Source of the DNA: an uncultured Clostridia bacterium
GTDB taxonomy: Bacteria; Bacillota; Clostridia; Oscillospirales; Acutalibacteraceae
Assembly: GCA_904399395.1 (NCBI GenBank)
Contig: CAJFPJ010000001.1
Span: 1-52,691 of the forward strand
Reading direction: 5' to 3'
Length of the DNA stretch: 52,691 nucleotides
Each line of letters starts with the position of its first letter. Position 1 is the stretch's first letter. The notes beneath the pieces are model-generated. The model saw nothing but the letters and a program-made list of their open reading frames with translations, had not been told where the DNA came from and did not search any database. Shown one piece after another: positions 34,271-42,470 of the stretch. The position numbers and the translations under genes were made by a program.

Positions 34271-35677
34271 TTATTCTTCAATGCTCCATTTTACTCCCTG
34301 GGGAGTATCTTTCAGCACAATATGGCGGGCCTTCAGCTCATCACGAATGGCATCGGCAGTAGCCCAATCCTTGTTTTTGCGCGCCTCTGCGCGTTTTTCG
34401 ATCAGGGCTTCAATTTCTGCATCCAGAGAAGATTCCTTTTTCTGGTAGAGAAGCCCCAGCACATCTGCCAGTTCCATGTAAAGCTTCAGAGTTTTTTCCA
34501 CAAAATCGCGGCTGGGCTGGGCCTCGGCCGTCATAGCGGAGTTGATATCCCTGGCCAGGTCAAACAGGCAGGAAAGAGCGTCCGCTGTGTTGAGGTCATC
34601 CTCCATGGCTTCTATAAAGTGATCCCGATGTGTGGTGAACCGGGCGAAGATCTCTTCCTCCCCTTCCTTCATGCCCTCCTGGCCGTGAGAGAGAAGGAAT
34701 TCCATATTTTCCTTGCAGTTGTAGAGTCGGTCGAGCCCTGCACGGCACTGCTCGATAACCTCTGCGCTGTAATTGATGGGTGTCCGGTAATGGGAAGCTA
34801 CCATCAGGTAGCGGATGGGTTCATATCCGTATTTTTCAGCTACATCCCGCACAGTGAAGAAATTGTTCAGGCTTTTGCTCATTTTCCGATTATCCACGTT
34901 AATATAGCCGTTATGCATCCAATAGCGGGCGAAGGGAACGCCGTTGCAGCATTCGCTCTGAGCGATCTCATTTTCATGGTGGGGGAAGATCAGATCCTGG
35001 CCGCCGCAGTGGATGTCGATGGTTTTTCCCAGATACCGACGGGCCATGGCGGAGCACTCGATGTGCCAGCCGGGGCGGCCGTCGCTCCAAGGGGAGGGCC
35101 AGCTGGGCTCGCCGGGTTTAGCAGCCTTCCAGAGGGCAAAATCCATAGCGTCTTCCTTGATCTCTCCGGTGGCGATTCGGGCGCCGGCCTGCAGCTCCTC
35201 CAGAGGTTGATGAGAAAGCTTGCCGTATTCCGTATCCTTCAGTGTGCGGAAATAAACATCTCCGTTTTCCGCAGCGTAGGCGTAACCCTTTTCCACCAGG
35301 GTGGAGATGATGCTGATGATTTCATCTATGTTTTCTGTGGCTTTGGGATGGATGGTGGCCGGGCGCACATTGAGGCCCTCGGCATCTTTTTTATATTCCT
35401 CAATGAATCGACGGGAAACAGTCAGGTAGTCGCTGCCTTCCTCGTTGGCCTTGCGGATGATCTTATCGTCGATGTCGGTAAAGTTCTGCACAAACTTCAC
35501 CTTCATACCCCTGTATTCCATATACCGGCGCAGCACGTCAAATACACAGATGGGGCGGGCATTACCGATGTGAATATAGTTGTATACGGTGGGGCCGCAG
35601 GCATAGATCAGGGGTTCATTCTCGTGGAGGGGAACGAATTCCTCTTTTTGCCTGGTAAGGGTGTTATAAATTTTCAT
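34271..35677 (-). CDS. cysS: Cysteine--tRNA ligase
   Basis: This 468-residue class I synthetase charges tRNA-Cys. It has the HIGH motif (YIHIGNARP) near residue 35, a zinc site built from YACGPTVYNY and WHIECSAMA and FPHHENE, the KMSKS motif NRKMSKSLNNF near 265, and the C-terminal anticodon-binding DALR-type domain. ATG 35677 follows GGAGAAC at 35684-35690. It is followed by ybaK on the same strand and preceded by a terminator that separates it from cysE, so it likely has its own promoter. Confidence 0.96.
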   Translation of the reverse strand: MKIYNTLTRQKEEFVPLHENEPLIYACGPTVYNYIHIGNARPICVFDVLRRYMEYRGMKVKFVQNFTDIDDKIIRKANEEGSDYLTVSRRFIEEYKKDAEGLNVRPATIHPKATENIDEIISIISTLVEKGYAYAAENGDVYFRTLKDTEYGKLSHQPLEELQAGARIATGEIKEDAMDFALWKAAKPGEPSWPSPWSDGRPGWHIECSAMARRYLGKTIDIHCGGQDLIFPHHENEIAQSECCNGVPFARYWMHNGYINVDNRKMSKSLNNFFTVRDVAEKYGYEPIRYLMVASHYRTPINYSAEVIEQCRAGLDRLYNCKENMEFLLSHGQEGMKEGEEEIFARFTTHRDHFIEAMEDDLNTADALSCLFDLARDINSAMTAEAQPSRDFVEKTLKLYMELADVLGLLYQKKESSLDAEIEALIEKRAEARKNKDWATADAIRDELKARHIVLKDTPQGVKWSIEE

Positions 35678-36035
35678 TCTACTGTTCTCCTTCTTGCTGA
35701 TATTTTCGATCCTGTTATTCTGACGCCTGTGAGGCGATAGAGTCCTTAGGCAGCATTTTTGATATATCTGTATAGACATCCACTAGGGGACGGGGAAAAT
35801 TTTTATTTTGTGCAGAAATTCTTCTGCAACGGTAAAATATCTCCCTCTGATGAAACTAGAACTGGTGCGTAATATGCCCAGAGGCATTTCACGCCGAAAG
35901 ATATGATTTATCTGTATGCCGTATCTAAAGCAGAAATCGGCAAATCCCACCAGCGAATCCTGAAAGAACCTTTTTGGGGTTTGTTTTGGAACTCTGCGTA
36001 GGCGGAAGCCTTACTTTCTGCCCATAGTATACCAT
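35678..36035. other. Upstream region of cysS
   Basis: About 360 bp hold only the cysS leader and an AT-rich segment. I found no T-box or other riboswitch here, which contrasts with the Cys T-box of cysE next door. No gene is supported. Confidence 0.4.
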
Positions 36036-36076
36036 AAAAAGAGGGGAAAGGGGTCTCGAAATTTGCCTTTCCCCTC
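36036..36076 (-). terminator. Terminator of cysE
   Basis: GAGGGGAAAGG and CCTTTCCCCTC arms, followed on the leftward strand by TTTTTATGG; it separates cysE from cysS. Confidence 0.85.
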
Positions 36077-36170
36077 GTCGGTGGATATTTTCTATACTCT
36101 CCATACCCGGGAACGTTATATGGGTAGGATTGCCCCGGAAAACTGGCTACCAAGGCTGGAAGAATACGTC

Positions 36171-36851
36171 TTATTTTGCTTCCGTATCCTTTTGGCTTGA
36201 TGGGTGGCAGGAGATGGATTCTTGACCCAGCACTCTCTGAAGCCGTTCCAAATCCATGTGCAGCCGGCAGAATTCCTGCGCCACAGGGTCGCCTACATGA
36301 ATCTGATCCAGATTTGTATTGGCGGCAGGCCGCTCGCCATTGAGGCGCACGATCCTGGCAGGAACGCCTACCGCGGTGGAATCGGGTGGAACCTCATCTA
36401 GGACTACTGCTCCTGCGGCCACCCGGGCGTTATCCCCCACTTTAAAGGGACCCAGCACTTTGGCGCCTGCGCCTACCAGCACGTTGTTGCCTAGAGTGGG
36501 ATGGCGCTTTCCGTGGTCTTTTCCGGTGCCTCCTAAAGTGACGCCTTGGTATAGCGTGCAGTTGTCGCCAATCTCGGTGGTTTCACCGATGACCACTCCC
36601 ATGCCGTGGTCGATAAAAAGACCCTTGCCGATGGTTGCCCCAGGGTGGATCTCAATGCCTGTTTTATGGCGTGCTCTTTGGCTGATCCAGCGGGCGATAA
36701 AGGGATGCCCATGGGTATGAAACCAATGGGCGCGGCGATAGGAGCGCACCGCCTTGAACCCCGAATAGAGAAAATAAACCTCCAGGCGGCTTCTTGCCGC
36801 CGGATCGCGCTCCATGAAGGAATCCAGTTCGTCCTTCAACTTCTGAAACAT
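36171..36851 (-). CDS. cysE: Serine O-acetyltransferase
   Basis: CysE acetylates L-serine to O-acetylserine, the cysteine precursor. This 226-residue protein has an alpha-helical N-terminus (MFQKLKDELDSFMERDPAARS) and the left-handed beta-helix hexapeptide repeats (GIEIHPGATIGKGLFIDHGMGVVIGETTEIGDN, then GRHP-like KRHPTLGNNVLVGAGAKVLG) with catalytic His in DHGMG. I chose ATG 36851, which aligns with family N-termini and follows AGGTG; ATG 36866 has an AAAAAGG directly abutting it. It is controlled by the Cys T-box upstream; no cysK is present in the window. Confidence 0.95.
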   Translation of the reverse strand: MFQKLKDELDSFMERDPAARSRLEVYFLYSGFKAVRSYRRAHWFHTHGHPFIARWISQRARHKTGIEIHPGATIGKGLFIDHGMGVVIGETTEIGDNCTLYQGVTLGGTGKDHGKRHPTLGNNVLVGAGAKVLGPFKVGDNARVAAGAVVLDEVPPDSTAVGVPARIVRLNGERPAANTNLDQIHVGDPVAQEFCRLHMDLERLQRVLGQESISCHPSSQKDTEAK

Positions 36852-37089
36852 AGCTTTCACCTGCATCCTTTTTCCGTGCCCTACTCCATAAAAAATAGGA
36901 GGGGCGGGTTTTGGCGGTCATACATATATGAGATACTGGGGCCGGTGATGAAACTTTTTGTGAGCTTTCCGGTCTCATGTTTCCATTCTGCATAGAAAAG
37001 AGGCATATGCTCCCTTTCTGCATTTTGCAGTATATTCTCACTATATGCCGCAGCTTTCAGTTCGGAAACCTCTTTGAGAACTGAGAAAC

Positions 37090-37320
37090 AAAAACCGCCC
37101 CCGTCCTCAGAAAGGACGGAGGCGGTATACTTCTATCCCGCGGTTCCACTCCGTATTTTTACTCTTTGGGGCGTATAACGGCGCCAGCCGGACGGGCATT
37201 TGACCCGCCTGCTCCCGGGCGCATTTCATCGGCCTTCCCGCGAAAAGCGCTTTCAGCCCATGGCGCTTTCTCTCTGTCGAAGTCCGCTCCGATTACTTCT
37301 CCCGTTCTCAGCATTTCAGC
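37090..37320 (-). promoter_or_regulatory. Cysteine-specific T-box leader of cysE
   Basis: On the leftward strand a stem I opens with GGGAGAAGTAATCGG (AGTA motif). Its 3' side returns as CCGAT followed by GAAATGCG, so the specifier codon is TGC (37223-37221), a Cys codon followed by a purine. The conserved T-box GTGGAACCGCGG lies at 37137-37149; TGGA pairs with a UCCA acceptor end, consistent with discriminator U73 of tRNA-Cys. The terminator ACCGCCTCCGTCC/GGACGGGGGCGGT with TTTTTG follows at 37127-37090. Uncharged tRNA-Cys should therefore induce cysE. The leader continues about 240 nt to the cysE start, with nothing recognised. Confidence 0.93.
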
Positions 37321-37344
37321 AGAAAACCTGCAGATGTTGCACTT

Positions 37345-37373
37345 AGTATATACCAGAAATCCGCAAAAGTAAA
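37345..37373 (-). promoter_or_regulatory. cysE promoter
   Basis: TTTACT (37373-37368), a 17-bp spacer and TATACT (37350-37345) point leftward and place the start just upstream of the T-box. Confidence 0.7.
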
Positions 37374-37709
37374 GGGCCGGCGAGGAGGGGAAAAGAAAAT
37401 TTTCCACCCCAAAGCAGGCCCATTTTATGTATCCTTCACAGGGGAGCATCTTCCCCTGTGTCGCTATCCACATACCGGATGATTTCCGGCAAAATAGTGG
37501 TTTTTTGTATCATTATATCGCTATATGAATATAGCATAAAGATATATTCTTTTCTGGTCTTTGCGCTTTTGAAGAGGATTCGCCTTTCTGATTTCGCATT
37601 TTCAAGGGCCAATTGGTTTAAGGCGCACTTGCTTATCATAAGAATCTGCGTTCCGTTTTTTCGGCCTCTTTACACCAACAGACATCGTTTTGGGAAAGAA
37701 TCTTTCTTT
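37374..37709. other. Intergenic region between the cysE promoter and the usp gene
   Basis: This stretch contains two inverted repeats: CACAGGGGA/TCCCCTGTG (37437-37460) and GCTATAT-GA-ATATAGC (37520-37535). Neither has a clear T-run. They could be operators or the terminator of the leftward stress gene; no gene is supported. Confidence 0.35.
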
Positions 37710-38180
37710 CTAGACTCCCAGACTATACTGCAGCACACGGGCTGCGGGGAGGGTGTGCTCCGGTGGGCAAAGATGGTATACGACGCCATCGCGAGATACC
37801 ATAGATATGGTCAGCTTGGGAAGAAGTTGATGGAAAATGTCCACAAATCCGCCAACAGGGGTTTCTGACACACCTGTCACAACCCGAACGGCGCCCACCT
37901 CCTTTGCGAATCCGGCTGCTGCCAGGGCAGGATCGTCATAAAAATATACGGTCATTTCGGCTCCGGCGTCTTTTGATTTCTGCCGCAGATATTCCAGCTC
38001 TCTGCTGATCTGAGCAAATATTCGCTGCTCCTCCTCTGTCTGGACTGATGGAATAGGCTGTACACACAGCACTTTGAGGGAAGCGCCAAGCTCCTCGGCC
38101 TCCCTTTTGCCTTGGAGAATCAATCTTTCAGAGCCTTTTTGCCCCGTTACGCAGACCAGAACCGATTTTTTGCGTTTCAC
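37710..38180 (-). CDS. Universal stress protein-like (UspA fold)
   Basis: This 156-residue cytosolic protein has an alpha/beta nucleotide-binding UspA-like pattern: SVLVCVTGQKGSERLI at the start, a helix, LKVLCVQPIP, and a later strand VRVVTGVSE with a GG segment. The VLVCVTGQ opening resembles the KdpD-associated Usp group. Start GTG 38180 follows AGGGAGGTGAAATT; the frame is open further upstream but without an RBS. The role is unknown. It has a hairpin in its leader. Confidence 0.72.
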   Translation of the reverse strand: MKRKKSVLVCVTGQKGSERLILQGKREAEELGASLKVLCVQPIPSVQTEEEQRIFAQISRELEYLRQKSKDAGAEMTVYFYDDPALAAAGFAKEVGAVRVVTGVSETPVGGFVDIFHQLLPKLTISMVSRDGVVYHLCPPEHTLPAARVLQYSLGV

Positions 38181-38211
38181 AATTTCACCTCCCTTCATCG
38201 ATCCGCTCATG

Positions 38212-38232
38212 GGCTCCGTCTTCAACGGAGCC
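38212..38232 (-). other. Leader hairpin upstream of the usp gene
   Basis: GGCTCCGT and ACGGAGCC form an 8-bp stem with a CTTCA loop about 30 bp upstream of the usp start. It has no T-run on the leftward strand, so it is not a simple terminator; it may affect mRNA stability or translation. Confidence 0.35.
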
Positions 38233-38427
38233 TGAAGCGGCAAGACACTTTCTACGCTTTTAGTATACCTCTTTCTGTGGCCGGGGGTGATAACAGGGAA
38301 TGTATAGATCATAAAGAATATGTGAACGCGGAAAACGACGTTTTTCGGCAAATTTTCAGAGTGTTTCGGCGAACTCAACAGCCGGGAATAAGCGGAAAGG
38401 AAATTCCTTATGTTTACAAAAGCTTCT

Positions 38428-38463
38428 AAAATTCCCTCCTCATTTTTGATTGAGGAGGGAAAT
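38428..38463 (-). terminator. Terminator of the sigma/anti-sigma operon
   Basis: TTCCCTCCTCA and TGAGGAGGGAA arms; the leftward strand continues with TTTTAG beyond the stem. It lies about 95 bp after the anti-sigma stop. Confidence 0.65.
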
Positions 38464-38557
38464 CAGCATATAGGATTCTTTTTGAATGAAGAAATAGTGA
38501 ATTACCGCATTTTTGGAGCGCTGGATTTTTTTGCTGGGCCGTTTGGCCCGGAAAAGA

Positions 38558-39757
38558 TTAGCCCGCAGGGGCGCCACAGCTTTCCAAAAGAGCCTGAAGA
38601 TCAGGTGTAACCTCAAAACGGGAAAGAAAGCCTATATGGGGATAATACCAGAAATCCCGCATCAGGCCCGAACGGAAAGTAATCCGCACACAGACGGAAT
38701 CATCCAGCGCATGGGAGCCTTCTCCCGCGGGGCTGTGGGAAGCGGCGGTGTTTTCCCCCTCCTCCTGGGATTCATCAAAGGAATCTGCCGGGATATAGCT
38801 TGCTCCGTCGGGGCCGAATACAGCTGTAAAGGATTCCGCGGGGAAAGAAGAGGCTTCGTTCTGTGGCAGAGAGGCGGTATCTTTCCAGGTGTCTTCTGCT
38901 CCATAAGACGAGAGGGCCGAAAAGTATTGGGAACTTTTTTCCTGTAAACCGGAAAAAAGATTGTAAAAACGCTTCTTTTTTTCTTCGTCCAAAACGTTTA
39001 GGGAATACTCGGTAGTCTCATCCGGATATTCCAGAAGTTCTACAGAAAGGAGGTCGTCCGGTCCCTGGGCGCCGTATACCTCCAGATATTTTTCTGCATC
39101 CTCGTCTCCGTTTTCCTCATAAGAAAGGAAATTGGAAAAAGCATAAAGCCGGTATTTCCCATCCAAGGAAACGGCAACAAGAGCTTCACAGTCAGCAGGC
39201 GCATATGTGTAAACAGTCTCGCCGTTGAGTTTTCCGCTGCCGGATATGATTCCAACAGCAGCCCCCAGACTTTCTTCGGATACTGTAGAGGGAAGGGGTT
39301 TGCCCCAAATTTGAGCGCTGCCGGGGCTGACCTGCTCATATCGTTTTCCGTTGAGGACGAATGAACTTTCAGCTGGGAGCACATAGATTTCGGTGGCTGT
39401 CTCAGAAGAGGCAGTGTCTGGTTCCGAAAGCTCTGCCAAAAGCCCTCCCCGGCTCAGAAGGGCTCTGTCAATTCCCATCCCCGCCCCTATAAAGCACAGC
39501 GCCCCGATACAGCAAACGGCGGGGATCCAGAGGCGGCGAACTCTGTTTTTCCGTAAGCCGCCGGGAAAGGAAGCGAGCCGGTTTCCGCTTTCTAAATCTT
39601 TTGCTTCCGGGGCTTTATCGGGAACCGCCATGCGGGTTTCTATCTTTTCCCAAATTCGGCGGCGGGTGCCTTCTTCCAGGCGGAGAGCTCCAAGCCCTTC
39701 GGAAAAAAGCTCCTTCATGCTTTCTTTACCTTTGGTATGCTTATTCTTTGCAGTCAT
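38558..39757 (-). CDS. Putative transmembrane anti-sigma factor
   Basis: This 399-residue protein follows the ECF sigma gene directly: its ATG is adjacent to the sigma TGA and GGAGG precedes it. It has a cytoplasmic N-terminal region (about 1-75, with LRLEEGTRRRIWEKIETRM) that would bind sigma, a single transmembrane helix (LWIPAVCCIGALCFIGAGMGI near 90) and a large extracytoplasmic domain (about 300 residues) rich in acidic residues and Ser. No family is recognised beyond this layout. It probably holds the sigma factor until an envelope signal leads to its release. It ends near a terminator at 38428. Confidence 0.7.
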   Translation of the reverse strand: MTAKNKHTKGKESMKELFSEGLGALRLEEGTRRRIWEKIETRMAVPDKAPEAKDLESGNRLASFPGGLRKNRVRRLWIPAVCCIGALCFIGAGMGIDRALLSRGGLLAELSEPDTASSETATEIYVLPAESSFVLNGKRYEQVSPGSAQIWGKPLPSTVSEESLGAAVGIISGSGKLNGETVYTYAPADCEALVAVSLDGKYRLYAFSNFLSYEENGDEDAEKYLEVYGAQGPDDLLSVELLEYPDETTEYSLNVLDEEKKKRFYNLFSGLQEKSSQYFSALSSYGAEDTWKDTASLPQNEASSFPAESFTAVFGPDGASYIPADSFDESQEEGENTAASHSPAGEGSHALDDSVCVRITFRSGLMRDFWYYPHIGFLSRFEVTPDLQALLESCGAPAG

Positions 39758-40285
39758 TCACACGGCGCCTCCTTCCAAATATTCTTTCAGTTTACGGCGG
39801 CCCCGAAGCATAAGACTCCGGATGGTGGCGTTTTTCTTTCCCAGCATCTGCGCAATTTCCTTGCAGGGAAATCCCTCGTAATAGTGCAGGTAAAGAGGGG
39901 CCTTATATTCTTCCGGAAGAGCCAACAAAGCTTCCAGTACGGTGTTTTCTCCGGGAGCAGCGGCTGCCGGATCCTTCCCTTCCTCCGTCGCCAGCCTTTG
40001 AGCCATGAACTCCGGAGGCTCCGGGCTGGCTTTTCTGGCGCGAAGCATATCCCGGCAGCAGTTGGCCGCGGTCTTTAAAAGCCACGCTTTCCGGTGCTCT
40101 TCTTCCCGAAAAACGGGATTTGTGCTGAAGAGTCGGAGAAAGGCCGTCTGCACCGCATCTTCTGCGTCCGCCCCGTTTTTCAGGTAAAAAAAGCTCAGCC
40201 GGTAGATTGTATCCGCATATCGCTCATAGGCTTCTGCAACCTGTTCTGGTTTTGTGCGCGGAACAGGTTCGCTTTTCCGACTCAT
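39758..40285 (-). CDS. ECF-type RNA polymerase sigma factor
   Basis: This 175-residue sigma-70 family protein has region 2 (YERYADTIYRLSFFYLKNGADAEDAVQTAFLRLF) and region 4 (LPEEYKAPLYLHYYEGFPCKEIAQMLGKKNATIRSLMLRGRRKLKE), the two-domain ECF layout. It directs RNA polymerase to envelope-stress promoters and is expected to be inhibited by the membrane anti-sigma gene that follows immediately. A promoter of ECF type lies upstream, consistent with autoregulation. Start ATG 40285 follows GGAGGG; another ATG at 40289 is out of frame. Confidence 0.92.
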   Translation of the reverse strand: MSRKSEPVPRTKPEQVAEAYERYADTIYRLSFFYLKNGADAEDAVQTAFLRLFSTNPVFREEEHRKAWLLKTAANCCRDMLRARKASPEPPEFMAQRLATEEGKDPAAAAPGENTVLEALLALPEEYKAPLYLHYYEGFPCKEIAQMLGKKNATIRSLMLRGRRKLKEYLEGGAV

Positions 40286-40361
40286 TCATACTCCCTCCTT
40301 TGGGGCCTGATCAGAAATCCCATACTTCCAAGATCCGCCCGCCCCGTTTCCTTTCATTCTA

Positions 40362-40389
40362 TACACGTTTAAACCACCGGAAATGTTGC
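40362..40389 (-). promoter_or_regulatory. Candidate ECF autoregulatory promoter
   Basis: GCAAC (40389-40385) and CGTGTA (40367-40362) are separated by 17 nt and oriented toward the sigma gene. The AAC/CGT pair is the general signature of ECF sigma promoters (for example SigW/SigM/SigV), so the sigma factor probably transcribes its own operon. Confidence 0.6.
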
Positions 40390-40472
40390 GCACTTAGGGC
40401 AGAATGCAGCAAATTTTTTGGGGACTTTCGAGAAAGGCGCTCCTTTTACTTTTATCAAGACTGCAATGAAAT

Positions 40473-41147
40473 TCATTCTTCAAGGAAGGAAAGAAGCCGC
40501 TTCCTTTCTGTTGAGACCTGTATTTCATCCAGAAGAGCGGCGAAATAAGCTTCGGCAGTTTTTTTTCTGGTTTCAGCCATTTCGGTTCCTTTCCGGGTGA
40601 AAAAACGTCCATATAGGTTTTTGAGCTTGAAACAATATTCATGAAGAAAGGAGGGTTCCGAATCGTTCTGCCCGGGAAGAACGGCGCCTTCTGCATCCAG
40701 ATGATAGAGGGGATGGCCCATCCGGCCCTGATACTGCAGGGTTCTGGCGATTCCCATGGCTCCCGTTACATCCAGCTTATCCGCGTCAAAGAGAATTTTG
40801 GCTTCCAGGCTTTCCGGGGGTTCTTCGCTTCTGTAGCGGTGCTGGCGGATAGCGGCGGAAACCTGTTGCGCTCGTTCCCCAGTCCAGCCGGAGTCCAGCA
40901 GAAAATGAAGGGCCATTTCGGCGCCTTCTTTGGCGTGGTCCACAGAAGGATCCGCATATTGGGCTTCGCGGCCTATATCGTGCAGCAGACAGGCGGCAAG
41001 AAGGATATCCGTATCCACTTCAGGATATTCTTCTGCAATTTCCAGCGCTGTGTGGAGCACCCGATAAACGTGTTCCCGGTCGTGAGCGCTGTCTTTCATA
41101 CAAGTCTGCATGAAGTTTTCCAGCTGATAAAATTCTTTTCGTTTCAT
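40473..41147 (-). CDS. HD-domain phosphohydrolase
   Basis: This 224-residue protein belongs to the HD superfamily, metal-dependent phosphohydrolases of nucleotides. Its metal ligands are visible: H in AHDREHVYRV, HD in CLLHDIGR, and D in LFDADKLDV. The fold is that of single-domain YedJ/YpgQ-like HD proteins. The substrate is unknown. It starts at ATG 41147, preceded at a somewhat long distance by AGGAGG. It has the same direction as the sigma genes but is separated from them by about 190 bp holding the ECF promoter. Confidence 0.85.
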   Translation of the reverse strand: MKRKEFYQLENFMQTCMKDSAHDREHVYRVLHTALEIAEEYPEVDTDILLAACLLHDIGREAQYADPSVDHAKEGAEMALHFLLDSGWTGERAQQVSAAIRQHRYRSEEPPESLEAKILFDADKLDVTGAMGIARTLQYQGRMGHPLYHLDAEGAVLPGQNDSEPSFLHEYCFKLKNLYGRFFTRKGTEMAETRKKTAEAYFAALLDEIQVSTERKRLLSFLEE

Positions 41148-41317
41148 TGGAAAATCAAATCCTCCTTTTGCAGATAGCCGGTGGAAGCTCTATAAAAACA
41201 GTTTCCCACTGCCTTCTTTCATGATACAATACGAAGAGCAGGCGGGCAACAAGCAATACGCAAATACGCTAAAAGCCCTTTCCCCAGCTCCGTATTTCAC
41301 TGTGTGGAGGCCTTAGT

Positions 41318-42295
41318 ATGAATTTTTCTCATTCTACATATCCTGTGTGCCCTCCGAAGGGACGTTTTGCCCCTTCTCCCAGTGGGCGCATGCACTTGGG
41401 CAACGCTCTCTGCGCTCTTTTGGCCTGGCTGTTTGCCCGTTCTCAGGGTGGGAGCATCGTCCTGCGCACAGAGGATCTGGATCCCCAGCGGTGCCGGCTG
41501 GAATACGCCCTTCAGATGGAAGAGGATTTCCGTTGGCTGGGTCTTGACTGGGATGAGGGTGGCTCTCTAGGCGGAGAAGCTACAGAATATTTTCAGAGTC
41601 GGCGCTCTGCCTTTTACGAAAACTGCCTAGAGATCCTCAGGCAGAAAGTTGAAATCTATCCCTGTTTCTGCACCAGGGCGGAGCTTCATGCGGCCCAGGC
41701 ACCGCATTTTTCAGATGGGCGCTTTCTCTATTCCGGCCGTTGCTATCACTTGACAGAGGAGCAGAGAGAGGTTCTTGCAAAAAGCCGCAGGCCCGCCCTG
41801 CGAATCCATGTGCCGAAAGAGATAATATCCTTTCAGGACGGCCTTCTGGGACCCTGTCTGGAGGATGTTTCCACGGAATGCGGAGATTTTATCCTCCGCC
41901 GGTCGGACGGCGTTTTCGCCTACCAGCTGGCGTGCGCCTGCGATGACGGAGCCATGGGCGTTACCCAGGTGGTGCGGGGGAGAGATCTTCTCTCTTCCAC
42001 CCCGCAGCAAATATATCTTCTGCGCCTTTTGGGATACCCGGAGCCCCGGTATTATCATATTCCCTTGCTGCTTTCTCCGGATGGGATCCGGCTTTCCAAG
42101 CGGGACAAAGCATTGGATCTGGGAGAGCTGCGCCGGCGGTATTCTCCTCAGGAGCTGATAGGTCTTCTGGCTTTTCTGTGTGGCCTTCTGCCACAGCCGG
42201 AGCCTGCATCTCCCCAAGAATTGCTTTCCGTTTTTGATCCTGCAAATATAAAGCGGGAAGACATCCGGCTTCCTGTGTCTCTTTACAGCGAGTAA
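41318..42295 (+). CDS. gluQ: Glutamyl-Q tRNA(Asp) synthetase
   Basis: GluQ (YadB) glutamylates queuosine-34 of tRNA-Asp; it is a truncated glutamyl-tRNA synthetase lacking the anticodon-binding domain. This 325-residue protein has the HIGH-type motif GRFAPSPSGRMHLGNALCAL, the zinc site CFC with the later Cys in YSGRCYH, and the KMSKS-like IRLSKRDKALDL. The short length and absent C-terminal domain support GluQ over a full GluRS. It starts at ATG 41318 after GGAGG and is read rightward, opposite to its neighbours. Confidence 0.92.
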   Translation: MNFSHSTYPVCPPKGRFAPSPSGRMHLGNALCALLAWLFARSQGGSIVLRTEDLDPQRCRLEYALQMEEDFRWLGLDWDEGGSLGGEATEYFQSRRSAFYENCLEILRQKVEIYPCFCTRAELHAAQAPHFSDGRFLYSGRCYHLTEEQREVLAKSRRPALRIHVPKEIISFQDGLLGPCLEDVSTECGDFILRRSDGVFAYQLACACDDGAMGVTQVVRGRDLLSSTPQQIYLLRLLGYPEPRYYHIPLLLSPDGIRLSKRDKALDLGELRRRYSPQELIGLLAFLCGLLPQPEPASPQELLSVFDPANIKREDIRLPVSLYSE

Positions 42296-42422
42296 ATGGC
42301 AATCTTGCGTTGCTGATACCGCAGAACACGGTTGGGTACGGATGCCGGAGTGCCAAAAAAGCTCTGCCGATTCCCGAGACTTCCACCGGAAATTTGCAAC
42401 CTGTAGGCTTATAAGATAACGA

Positions 42423-42463
42423 AAACGGCCTGTGCGGTTTTTAAAGCCGCACAGGCCGTTTCT
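42423..42463. terminator. Bidirectional terminator between gluQ and the dehydrogenase gene
   Basis: AACGGCCTGTGCGG and CCGCACAGGCCGTT around TTTTTAAAG, serving the convergent gluQ and 2-hydroxyacid dehydrogenase genes. Confidence 0.85.
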
Positions 42464-42470
42464 GTCTCTA

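Noticed and set aside
34184-35740. 518-codon open frame on the plus strand
   Set aside because: Shadow of cysS, whose HIGH and KMSKS motifs are complete on the minus strand.
38212-38232. Hairpin upstream of usp taken as a terminator
   Set aside because: No T-run on the leftward strand; listed only as a leader hairpin.
38410-38610. Small plus-strand ORF of 66 codons
   Set aside because: It overlaps the anti-sigma 3' end and the terminator hairpin and has no recognisable sequence.
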